Below, one piece after another: positions 1-6,098 of a stretch of 12,435 bases of DNA. Every line of letters begins with the position of its first letter. The first letter of the stretch is position 1. This DNA comes from Gammaproteobacteria bacterium (lineage in GTDB: Bacteria > Pseudomonadota > Gammaproteobacteria > Eutrophobiales > Eutrophobiaceae). The translations under genes and the position numbers were made by a program. Under the pieces are notes generated by a model, which searched no databases, was not told where the DNA came from, and saw only the letters and a program-made list of their open reading frames with translations. The stretch covers positions 1-12,435 of the forward strand of contig JACVQI010000049.1 of assembly GCA_015661095.1 (NCBI GenBank), given 5' to 3'.

Positions 1-113
1 GATACTCGATAATATCTCGTGAGCTGAATGCAATAACCTAATAAGTAACGGCCAGGGATTGGCCGTCCAACACTGGCGTGTCAAGCTCGCCGAGAAGCGC
101 AGTGCAATCAAGG

Positions 114-135
114 TAAATCCTCAGGAGAGGATTTA
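114..135 (+). repeat. Perfect 9-bp hairpin with AGGA loop
   Basis: TAAATCCTC (114-122) pairs fully with GAGGATTTA (127-135) and leaves the tetraloop AGGA (123-126). It is the longest AGGA-loop stem in the array. A GGA displayed in a stable loop is the geometry that CsrA/RsmA-family proteins recognise; binding here is inference. Confidence 0.6.
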
Positions 136-157
136 GCGCGCTCGGCACAGGGATGAC

Positions 158-171
158 ATATAAGGATGTAT
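158..171 (+). promoter_or_regulatory. CsrA/RsmA-like site, one mismatch to consensus
   Basis: ATATAAGGATGT (158-169) matches the CsrA high-affinity consensus RUACARGGAUGU except for U in place of C at position 4. It folds as a 5-bp stem (one U-G pair) around AGGA (163-166). The 13 bases 162-174 recur exactly at 258-270, so the two sites are copies of one unit. Confidence 0.4.
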
Positions 172-174
172 TAA

Positions 175-205
175 CGTCGCGAGAGGACAGGAGTCCGGAG
201 CGACG
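175..205 (+). repeat. Nested hairpin with AGGA loop
   Basis: CGTCGC (175-180) pairs with GCGACG (200-205). Inside it GGAC (185-188) pairs with GTCC (193-196) around AGGA (189-192). Two further GGA triplets flank the inner stem. This has the same loop as the neighbouring hairpins but a different stem, a pattern expected if the loop and not the stem is under selection. Confidence 0.5.
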
Positions 206-253
206 GTGAAGTAAGCGCGGCCGTAGATAGCGCGAGCATCGCAGGGTAGCCGT

Positions 254-267
254 ATACAAGGATGTAT
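254..267 (+). promoter_or_regulatory. Perfect CsrA/RsmA consensus hairpin
   Basis: ATACAAGGATGT (254-265) satisfies every position of RUACARGGAUGU, the consensus reported from in-vitro selection for E. coli CsrA. ATACA (254-258) pairs with TGTAT (263-267) and shows AGGA (259-262) as the loop, the preferred structural context. It lies about 165 bases before the first gene, so it is not a ribosome-site operator for that gene. It fits better as part of a separate RNA or a long leader. Confidence 0.5.
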
Positions 268-300
268 TAAGGCCGGGCGCTATCACGCCAAATGGTTTTG

Positions 301-326
301 GGTACTTTTGCCGAAACAAAAGTACC
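301..326. repeat. Perfect 10-bp inverted repeat
   Basis: GGTACTTTTG (301-310) and CAAAAGTACC (317-326) form a perfect stem with a 6-base loop. No T-run follows on either strand, so this is not a standard Rho-independent terminator. From memory, very similar GGTACTTTTG/CAAAAGTACC stems occur between genes in several gammaproteobacteria as part of larger repeats. It directly precedes another stem, TCGTCC (327-332)/GGACGA (337-342), with loop ATGA. Confidence 0.6.
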
Positions 327-342
327 TCGTCCATGAGGACGA

Positions 343-430
343 AATCTAACGTTAAAGAAGTGAGATACGATTATTAAATCTATAAACCACCAGAAAGACT
401 CATGCATTTAACGTCCAGAACGTGCCTGGT
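343..430 (+). other. AT-rich leader upstream of the rpfE-like gene
   Basis: After the hairpin array the composition becomes AT-rich. TATAAA at 381-386 could be a -10 box, but no -35 box is found 16-18 bases before it. The 8-base palindrome TAACGTTA lies at 347-354. No clear Shine-Dalgarno sequence precedes the start codon at 431. Nothing else can be supported here. Confidence 0.3.
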
Positions 431-1456
431 ATGTATAATCTGACTTTGCTGATTCCAGGATTGTTGGGATCCCATACCAATTTAACACGGGAGGAGCAGC
501 CACAATTCCCGGCCATCGAAACACTGCTGGCCAAGGCCTCGGTACACAAATTCCCGACGGCTTCTTTTTATCTGGATCTCAGTGAGCTGTTTGATCTGGA
601 GAAACCGGCAGCGGGTGATCTGCCCATCGCCCCGCTCAGCCGTCTCATCGATGGTCTGGAACGGCCGGAAGGGGTCTGGATGCGCGCCGATCCGGTGCAT
701 CTGGCCGCTGGCACGAATGGTTTGCGCCTGATTGCGGAGCCGGAATTGGCGCTGTCTCAACACGATGCCATTATCCTGGCCGCGACCCTGGAGGAATTTT
801 TCAAGGAGCAGAACTGGAAACTGGAAGTACCATTGCCGGATCGCTGGTATGTCAGACTGCCGCAACTACCCGCCATTACCACGACTGAACTGGATTGCGT
901 CATCGGTCGGGACATACAACCATGGCTGCCGGTGGGACCGGACCGGAATTTCTGGCACCGGTTAAGTAATGAGATCCAGATGATCCTGCATGCGAGTGAA
1001 ATGAACCGGGAACGCGAGCGGCGGGGTGAACTGCCGGTGAACAGCCTGTGGTTCTGGGGCGTCGGACAGTTGCCGGAGATTTTACCAAGGAAGTGGAGCA
1101 CCGTTTACAGTGATGATCCCGCGGCACAGGGGCTGGCCATGTTGTCGGGGGCACGGTTCGCGGCGTTGCCGGAATCCTTGCAGACTGGAGTCAATGGCTT
1201 GACCGCCACGGGTAATGTGCTGGTGGCGACCGCCACCCGACTGTCAGAATCAATCAAACAGGATTTTGATACCTGGGTGGATGCCATGTTGGAACTCGAA
1301 GAGCGCTGGTTCGAGCCTGTGTTGTCGGCTCTGCGGGAAGGGCAACTGACCGAGTTACAGGTCATCGCCGATGGTCATCAATTTACCTTGCACAGGAATT
1401 CCTTACTGAAGTTCTGGAGTCTGCGCCGGTCCGTTATTGATTATCTTGCCGATTGA
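431..1456 (+). CDS. rpfE: RpfE-like protein, phosphoglycerate mutase-like fold
   Basis: A 341-residue soluble protein. It resembles the RpfE-type family found beside recJ in Xanthomonas and relatives, a branch with distant similarity to cofactor-independent phosphoglycerate mutases. The signs used are an N-terminal strand and turn of the LLIPGLLG type, a WMRADPVHL motif near residues 83-91 and a NSLWFWGVGQLP motif near 204-215. The biochemical role is unknown; in Xanthomonas the name comes from a screen for regulation of virulence factors. ATG at 431 is preferred over an in-frame GTG at 422 because the homologous sequence begins at MYNLTLLIPG; neither has a strong Shine-Dalgarno. recJ follows 40-50 bases on, so the two are probably co-transcribed. 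No signal peptide or membrane segment is seen. The symbol rests on recalled family resemblance and gene order. Confidence 0.72.
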   Translation: MYNLTLLIPGLLGSHTNLTREEQPQFPAIETLLAKASVHKFPTASFYLDLSELFDLEKPAAGDLPIAPLSRLIDGLERPEGVWMRADPVHLAAGTNGLRLIAEPELALSQHDAIILAATLEEFFKEQNWKLEVPLPDRWYVRLPQLPAITTTELDCVIGRDIQPWLPVGPDRNFWHRLSNEIQMILHASEMNRERERRGELPVNSLWFWGVGQLPEILPRKWSTVYSDDPAAQGLAMLSGARFAALPESLQTGVNGLTATGNVLVATATRLSESIKQDFDTWVDAMLELEERWFEPVLSALREGQLTELQVIADGHQFTLHRNSLLKFWSLRRSVIDYLAD

Positions 1457-1502
1457 TGGTTGGTTTCCTGATGGGCGTTAATCCCTGTTAGAATGAGTGT
1501 CC

Positions 1503-3224
1503 ATGCCGAAGCAGATTATCCGCCGGGAACACTCGCATCAACACACCCTGCCGCCTTCCATGCATCCCGTTTTGCGGCGGATCTACAGTGCCAGAAATAT
1601 CGCCCGCCCTGAAGAACTGGATACCTCTTTAAGCGCGCTGTTGCCGTATCATTCACTCCTCGGTATCGAGCAGGCGGTGTTATTACTGTCCGCCGCGATC
1701 AACAACCAGCAACGTATCCTCATCCTGGCGGATTACGATGCGGACGGCGCCACCGGCTGTGCCCTGGCAGTCCGGGGCCTGCGGGCCATGGGCGCCAGTT
1801 CCGTGCAATATCTGGTGCCAAGCAGATTTAACTTCGGTTATGGGCTGAGCCCGGAGATCGTCACGGTGGCGGCAGCGATGAAACCCGACCTGCTGGTGAC
1901 CGTGGATAATGGCATCTCCAGTATTGAAGGAGTCCGGCTGGCGCGCAGCATGGGTATGGCTGTCCTGATCACCGATCATCATTTGGCGCGAGAGCAGTTG
2001 CCCGATGCTAATGTCATCGTCAATCCAAACCAGCCGGGTGATGTCTTTCCGAGCAAGTGTCTGGCCGGTGTCGGCGTGATGTTCTACATCCTGGCAGCAT
2101 TACGGGCGCATCTGCGCGACAGCAACTGGTTTGCGACAAACGGCGTACAGGAACCGAATCTGGCCGCATTATTGGATATCGTGGCGCTTGGCACGGTCGC
2201 GGATGTCGTGCCGCTCGACTTTAATAACCGGATCCTGGTGGCCCAGGGACTGGCGCGGATCCGATCCGGGCGCGGCGTACCGGGCATCAATGCCCTGCTG
2301 GCGGTCGCGAAGCGCAGTCCGGCGCGGGTGACCGCCGGCGATCTGGGATTCTCTGTTGGTCCCCGCCTGAACGCTGCCGGCCGGCTGGAGGATATGTCGC
2401 TGGGTATCGAATGCCTGCTCTGCGATGATGCCGCGCGGGCCATGGCCATGGCGATGCAACTGGATGAGTTAAATCGCGAACGCCGCGAGATTCAGCAGGA
2501 TATGCAGGATATCGCCGAACGGGAGATGTCCACCCTGGCATTGGATGGGACTGTACCCTTTGGCTTGTGCCTCTATAAAGAGAATTGGCACCAGGGGGTC
2601 ATCGGGATCCTGGCCGCGAAAATCAAGGACCAATGGAACCGGCCGGTGATCGCTTTCGCTGACGACCGTGATGGTATGCTGAAAGGGTCGGCACGGTCCG
2701 TGGCTGCCGTCCATATCCGTGACCTGCTCGATGCCATCGCCAGACGTGAACCGCATTTGATCGACCGCTTCGGCGGACATGCCATGGCGGCGGGATTGAC
2801 TATCCGGCGTGAGATGCTGGAGCGGTTCCGCGAATTATTCGATGCCGAGGTCAGGCGGCATTTATCATCGAATGACCTGGCCGGGACTATCGTCACGGAC
2901 GGGGAGTTGAGCCCCGCTGATATGAATTTATCCCTGGCGGAAACAATCAACAGTGCCGGCCCCTGGGGACATGAATTTCCGGAGCCCCTGTTTGATGGTG
3001 TATTTGCCGTCGCTGACCGCCGTGTCATAGGTCAAAAGCATCTGAAATTGGCGTTGAAGACCGTACATTCCGACCGTACCTATGATGCCATGGCTTTTTT
3101 CACCAATGCCGGCGGCTGGGTCGAAGCGGCTGAGTCGATCCGGCTGGTTTACCGTTTGAACGTCAACGAATATAAAGGGCAGCGAAAGTTACAATTGCTG
3201 GCCGAACACATGGAACCGGTTTAG
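1503..3224 (+). CDS. recJ: Single-stranded-DNA-specific exonuclease RecJ
   Basis: RecJ degrades single-stranded DNA 5' to 3' in recombinational and mismatch repair. It is a cytoplasmic DHH-family nuclease needing Mn2+ or Mg2+. Numbering from the GTG at 1497: DYDADG at 79-84 (motif I), VDNG around 136-139, DHH at 160-162, GTVADVVPL at 232-240, GPRLNAAGR at 288-296, WHQGVIG at 364-370 and the DHHA1 signature GGHAMAAGL at 426-434, followed by a C-terminal OB-like region. Length (573 residues from ATG 1503, 575 from GTG 1497) matches the E. coli protein of about 577, and all metal-binding motifs are present. ATG 1503 is chosen because a short GAG sits 5 bases before it; GTG 1497 remains possible. 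It follows the rpfE-like gene closely. A heptamer repeat tract begins 5 bases after its stop. Confidence 0.96.
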   Translation: MPKQIIRREHSHQHTLPPSMHPVLRRIYSARNIARPEELDTSLSALLPYHSLLGIEQAVLLLSAAINNQQRILILADYDADGATGCALAVRGLRAMGASSVQYLVPSRFNFGYGLSPEIVTVAAAMKPDLLVTVDNGISSIEGVRLARSMGMAVLITDHHLAREQLPDANVIVNPNQPGDVFPSKCLAGVGVMFYILAALRAHLRDSNWFATNGVQEPNLAALLDIVALGTVADVVPLDFNNRILVAQGLARIRSGRGVPGINALLAVAKRSPARVTAGDLGFSVGPRLNAAGRLEDMSLGIECLLCDDAARAMAMAMQLDELNRERREIQQDMQDIAEREMSTLALDGTVPFGLCLYKENWHQGVIGILAAKIKDQWNRPVIAFADDRDGMLKGSARSVAAVHIRDLLDAIARREPHLIDRFGGHAMAAGLTIRREMLERFRELFDAEVRRHLSSNDLAGTIVTDGELSPADMNLSLAETINSAGPWGHEFPEPLFDGVFAVADRRVIGQKHLKLALKTVHSDRTYDAMAFFTNAGGWVEAAESIRLVYRLNVNEYKGQRKLQLLAEHMEPV

Positions 3225-3228
3225 CCAG

Positions 3229-3259
3229 AAGTTAAAAGTTAAAAGTAAAAAGTGGAAAG
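3229..3259 (+). repeat. Degenerate heptamer repeat tract, AAGTNNN
   Basis: Four units in exact 7-base phase, AAGTTAA, AAGTTAA, AAGTAAA and AAGTGGA, are followed by a partial AAG. The tract starts 5 bases after the recJ stop codon. A related tract lies just after prfB (4565-4599) and shares the AAGTTAA, AAGTGGA and AAGTAAA units. It is strongly A-rich and purine-biased on the plus strand. Function unknown. Confidence 0.65.
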
Positions 3260-3455
3260 CGTATGCTGATAATCCTGATTGAGTCTTATCTGGAATCTTC
3301 CAGCGCCGAATTCCTTTAACACTGTTTCGTTCTTGAATTTACTGCTGAGTCAGGCCCCGGTCGTTCTTCAGGTCGCGACAAAAGTGGGCCAGTCGCTGTA
3401 TCCACCGCTGGTGTTCATGTAGAATGTGCAAATCATCCCAACCATGCAAGAGACC
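3260..3455. other. Gene-poor spacer between recJ and prfB
   Basis: About 200 bases without a confident gene. A small perfect hairpin (CTGGAA 3290-3295, TTCCAG 3298-3303) is not followed by a T-run. TAGAAT at 3420-3425 could be a -10 box for prfB, but the hexamer 17 bases before it (TGTATC) is a poor -35. The minus strand carries a short open frame, listed separately. Confidence 0.4.
3339..3449 (-). pseudogene. Possible small ORF or gene relic, 36 codons
   Basis: Reading leftward from TTG (3447-3449) to TAA (3339-3341) gives 36 residues including HEHQRWIQRLAHFC and RDLKNDRGL, protein-like in composition (amphipathic, W/H/R-rich). The open frame extends a further 8 codons upstream of the TTG, into the prfB start, without an ATG. 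There is no Shine-Dalgarno. It could be the tail of a decayed gene or chance. I do not recognise a family. Confidence 0.15.
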
Positions 3456-4554
3456 ATGCTTGAAATCAATCCATTAGTGGCCCGGATCAAGGATATCAAA
3501 GAGCGTATTCATGCCCTCAGGGGGTATCTTTGAATATGACACCAAATCGGACCGCCTGGTAGAGGTCCTCCGGGAACTCGAGGCACCCAAGATCTGGGAT
3601 AATCCCGAAAAAGCCCAGACTTTAGGCAAGGAGCGGGCCACGCTCGAAAAAATCGTGGAGACGGTGAAAAGCCTGGATGCAAATCTGGCGGATGCGGAGG
3701 AATTACTGCATCTGGCCAGTGACGAGAATGATGCTGAAACCGTCGAGGTGGTCCGCACGGACCTGAGCCGGATGGAACAGCAACTGGCGGATTTGGAATT
3801 CAGCAGAATGTTCTCCGGTGAAATGGATCAACATAATGCCTTTCTGGATATTCAATCCGGTTCTGGTGGTACTGAAGCACAGGACTGGGCCGAGATGCTG
3901 TTGCGTATGTACCTGCGTTGGGGCGAACAACATGGATTTAAAACGGAGTTAATCGAGGTGTCACCTGGCGATATAGCCGGCATCAAGAGCGCCACGGTGC
4001 GTTACGAAGGGGATTATGCCTACGGCTGGTTACGGACCGAAAGCGGCGTGCACAGGCTGGTGCGGAAATCGCCGTTCGATTCGCAGAACCGCCGGCATAC
4101 TTCCTTCGCTTCCGTGTTCGTGGCCCCGGAAATCGATGACGATATTGTGATAGAAATCAAAAAATCGGATCTGCGCGAGGATACCTATCGCGCCAGCGGT
4201 GCCGGCGGCCAGCATGTGAACAAGACAGATTCAGCGGTACGACTGACGCACCTGCCGACCGGCATTGTTGTACAATGCCAGAATAACCGTTCCCAGCACA
4301 AGAACCGGGATCAAGCCCATAAGCAACTGCGGGCCAAATTGTACGAACGCGAGATGCAGGAACGTAAAAAGGTGCAGCAGGCACTGGAGGATACCAAGGC
4401 CGATATCGGCTGGGGCAGTCAGATCCGTTCCTATGTTCTGGACCAGTCGCGTGTCAAGGACTTGCGGACGAGTGTTGAAACCGGCAATACCCAGGCGGTA
4501 TTAAACGGGGATCTGGACCGGTTTATTGAAGCTAGTCTCAAGGCCGGTGTTTAA
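3456..4554 (+). CDS. prfB: Peptide chain release factor 2, +1 programmed frameshift
   Basis: RF2 releases the finished peptide at UGA and UAA codons in the ribosomal A site. The reading frame is 3456-3530 joined to 3532-4554: 25 codons, in-frame TGA at codon 26, then a +1 shift that continues at GAA, giving 365 residues, the same length as E. coli RF2. The stop-recognition tripeptide SPF falls at 205-207 and the catalytic GGQ at 250-252, both at the E. coli positions. Residue 246, just before SGAGGQ, is Ala, as in most bacteria, not the Thr of E. coli K-12. ATG 3456 (MLEINPL) is chosen by likeness to MFEINPV of E. coli and a weak AAGAGA 5' of it; an in-frame ATG at 3444 is possible. An ATG at 3511 would give a truncated protein and should not be used. 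lysS follows 47 bases on. Confidence 0.97.
3519..3533 (+). promoter_or_regulatory. RF2 +1 frameshift site
   Basis: AGGGGG (3519-3524) acts as an internal Shine-Dalgarno, followed three bases later by CTT (3528-3530) and TGA (3531-3533). This is the classical arrangement by which scarce RF2 lets the ribosome slip +1 on CUU and make more RF2. Skipping T3531 restores the frame GAA-TAT-GAC, matching the YD(A/T)K region of other RF2 proteins. Confidence 0.95.
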
Positions 4555-4564
4555 AAGCAGTCAC

Positions 4565-4599
4565 AAGTAACAAGTTAAAAGTGGAAAGTACAAAGTAAA
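4565..4599 (+). repeat. Degenerate heptamer repeat tract before lysS
   Basis: Five units in phase, AAGTAAC, AAGTTAA, AAGTGGA, AAGTACA and AAGTAAA, lie between the prfB stop (ends 4554) and the lysS GTG (4602). A further degenerate unit (4600-4606) would contain the GTG. The only purine-rich candidates for ribosome binding before lysS belong to the repeat itself, and none is a proper AGGAG at good spacing. Confidence 0.65.
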
Positions 4600-4601
4600 A
4601 C

Positions 4602-6089
4602 GTGACCAACGAAAACGAAAATGAACTGCTGGCGCAACGCCGCGCCAAACTGGAACAATTACGGGAACAAGGCAATGCCTTTCCAAATTTCTTCAGGCGT
4701 GACGCCCTTGCGCGCAAATTGCATGAAGACTATGACGACTTCGATAAAGAAGCACTGGAATCGAACACCACGCGGGTCAAGGTCGCCGGCCGCATGATGA
4801 GCCGGCGGGTGATGGGTAAGGCGGCCTTTGTCCATCTCCAGGACATGTCCGGCCGGATCCAGTTGCATGTCCGGCGTGATGAACTACCGGAAGGGCTCTA
4901 TGCCGACTTCAAACACTGGGATATCGGTGACATCGTCGGCGCTGAGGGACCAGTGTTCAAGACCAATGTCGGGGAATTATCCATCAAGGTTGAGAAGTTA
5001 TATCTGCTGACCAAATCATTACGGCCTTTACCGGAAAAATTTCACGGACTGGCTGACCAGGAAACACGCCATCGGCAACGCTATCTGGATCTGATTGCGA
5101 ATGAGGAAACGCGCCGGATCTTCGCGGTCCGCACGGCGGCTATCGATTTTATCCGCGGCTATCTGAAGGACAATGGCTTTATTGAAGTTGAGACGCCGAT
5201 GATGCACGCCATTCCGGGCGGGGCGGCCGCGAAGCCGTTCATTACCTTTCATAATTCGCTGGATATGGAGTTGTATCTGCGCATCGCGCCGGAACTTTAT
5301 CTGAAGCGTTTGCTGGTCGGCGGCATGGAGCGCGTCTTCGAAATCAACCGGAGCTTCCGCAATGAAGGTTTATCGCCCCGGCATAATCCGGAATTCACCA
5401 TGCTGGAATTCTATCAGGCCTACGCTGATTATAATGATCTGATGGATCTGACCGAGGCCATGCTGCGCGCGCTGGTGTTCAATCTGACCGGCGGTAATAT
5501 CGTCAATTACCAGGATGTTGCTTACGATTTAAGTGCTCCGTTCAGGCGCATGACCTTGCTGGAGTCGATCCTGCAGCATAATAAGGGCATAAATTCCGCC
5601 GACCTTCGCTCCCTGGACAGCATCCGCCGTCTGGCGGAAAAACTGGAAGTACCGTTCGAGAAGGGATTCGGTGTCGGCAAGATCCAGTTCGAAATATTCG
5701 AAAAGACCGTGGAGTCACGGCTGCTGGAACCAACCTTCATCACCGGCTTCCCCACGGAAGTATCGCCACTGGCGCGCATGAACGATAACGATCCGTTTCT
5801 AACCGACCGCTTTGAATTTTTCGTCGGCGGCCGGGAGCTGGCCAATGGTTTTTCCGAATTAAATGATCCGGATGACCAGGCTGAGCGCTTCCGGAAACAG
5901 GTAAAAGACAAGGAGGCCGGTAACGAGGAGGCCATGCATTATGATGCTGATTACATCACTGCTCTGGAATATGGCATGCCGCCCGCGGCCGGCGAGGGTA
6001 TTGGCATAGACAGGCTGGTGATGTTTCTGACCGATACGGCCTCAATCAGGGATGTCATCCTGTTTCCGCATATGCGGCCGAAAGACTAA
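4602..6089 (+). CDS. lysS: Lysyl-tRNA synthetase, class II
   Basis: Charges tRNA-Lys with lysine using ATP, in the cytoplasm. At 495 residues it is close to E. coli LysS (505). An N-terminal OB-fold anticodon-binding domain spans roughly 55-150 (VKVAGRMMSRRVMGK onward). The class II catalytic domain follows, with ELYLKRLLVGG near 231-241, motif 2 (FEINRSFRNEG, 246-256), HNPEFTMLEFY (261-271) and motif 3 (GIGIDRL, 466-472). All expected elements are intact. The start is GTG 4602; the ATG at 4621 is out of frame, so no better start exists. Ribosome binding is weak by eye and lies in the heptamer tract. It ends 9 bases before the stop of the convergent signalling gene, with no space for a terminator between them. 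The prfB-lysS pairing is common in gammaproteobacteria. Confidence 0.97.
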   Translation: MTNENENELLAQRRAKLEQLREQGNAFPNFFRRDALARKLHEDYDDFDKEALESNTTRVKVAGRMMSRRVMGKAAFVHLQDMSGRIQLHVRRDELPEGLYADFKHWDIGDIVGAEGPVFKTNVGELSIKVEKLYLLTKSLRPLPEKFHGLADQETRHRQRYLDLIANEETRRIFAVRTAAIDFIRGYLKDNGFIEVETPMMHAIPGGAAAKPFITFHNSLDMELYLRIAPELYLKRLLVGGMERVFEINRSFRNEGLSPRHNPEFTMLEFYQAYADYNDLMDLTEAMLRALVFNLTGGNIVNYQDVAYDLSAPFRRMTLLESILQHNKGINSADLRSLDSIRRLAEKLEVPFEKGFGVGKIQFEIFEKTVESRLLEPTFITGFPTEVSPLARMNDNDPFLTDRFEFFVGGRELANGFSELNDPDDQAERFRKQVKDKEAGNEEAMHYDADYITALEYGMPPAAGEGIGIDRLVMFLTDTASIRDVILFPHMRPKD

Positions 6090-6098
6090 TCCTGTTGC

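Larger units (their letters stand above)
48..342 (+). ncRNA. Candidate multi-hairpin AGGA-loop RNA (CsrA/RsmA-binding type) or dispersed structured repeat
   Basis: This gene-free stretch is packed with inverted repeats. Visible stems are 48-54/60-66 (loop GGGAT), 71-75/100-104, 114-122/127-135 (loop AGGA), 158-162/167-171 (loop AGGA, one G-U pair), 185-188/193-196 (loop AGGA) nested inside 175-180/200-205, 254-258/263-267 (loop AGGA), 276-279/286-289, 301-310/317-326 and 327-332/337-342. GGA lies in or next to an apical loop at about 56, 124, 151, 164, 190 and 260, always on the plus strand. Known of the family: CsrB/RsmZ-type RNAs bind CsrA/RsmA through GGA in hairpin loops, with A(C)A-RGGA-UGU the preferred form. 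Inferred: a CsrA-binding RNA read rightward. No sure promoter (TAATAT at 10-15 is weak) and no hairpin followed by a T-run is seen. From memory, similar hairpin chains recur between genes in other gammaproteobacteria, so a dispersed repeat is a real alternative. Confidence 0.4.

Noticed and set aside
38..334. 98-codon minus-strand open frame
   Set aside because: It coincides with the hairpin array, repeats the peptide NTSLY because of the repeated DNA unit, and looks like translated repeat rather than protein.
321..347. Hammerhead-ribozyme-like GTCC-ATGA-GGAC-GAAA
   Set aside because: Stem II and GAAA are reminiscent, but the obligatory CUGANGA core is absent; the bases before the stem are GTACCTC.
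3290..3303. Possible recJ terminator hairpin
   Set aside because: A perfect but short stem (6 bp, 2-base loop) with no following T-run; too weak to call.
3511..4554. RF2 starting at ATG 3511 (MPSGGIFEYD)
   Set aside because: This ATG is inside the frameshift leader, in the +1 frame. The real N-terminus starts at 3456 and the codon-26 TGA is bypassed by frameshifting.
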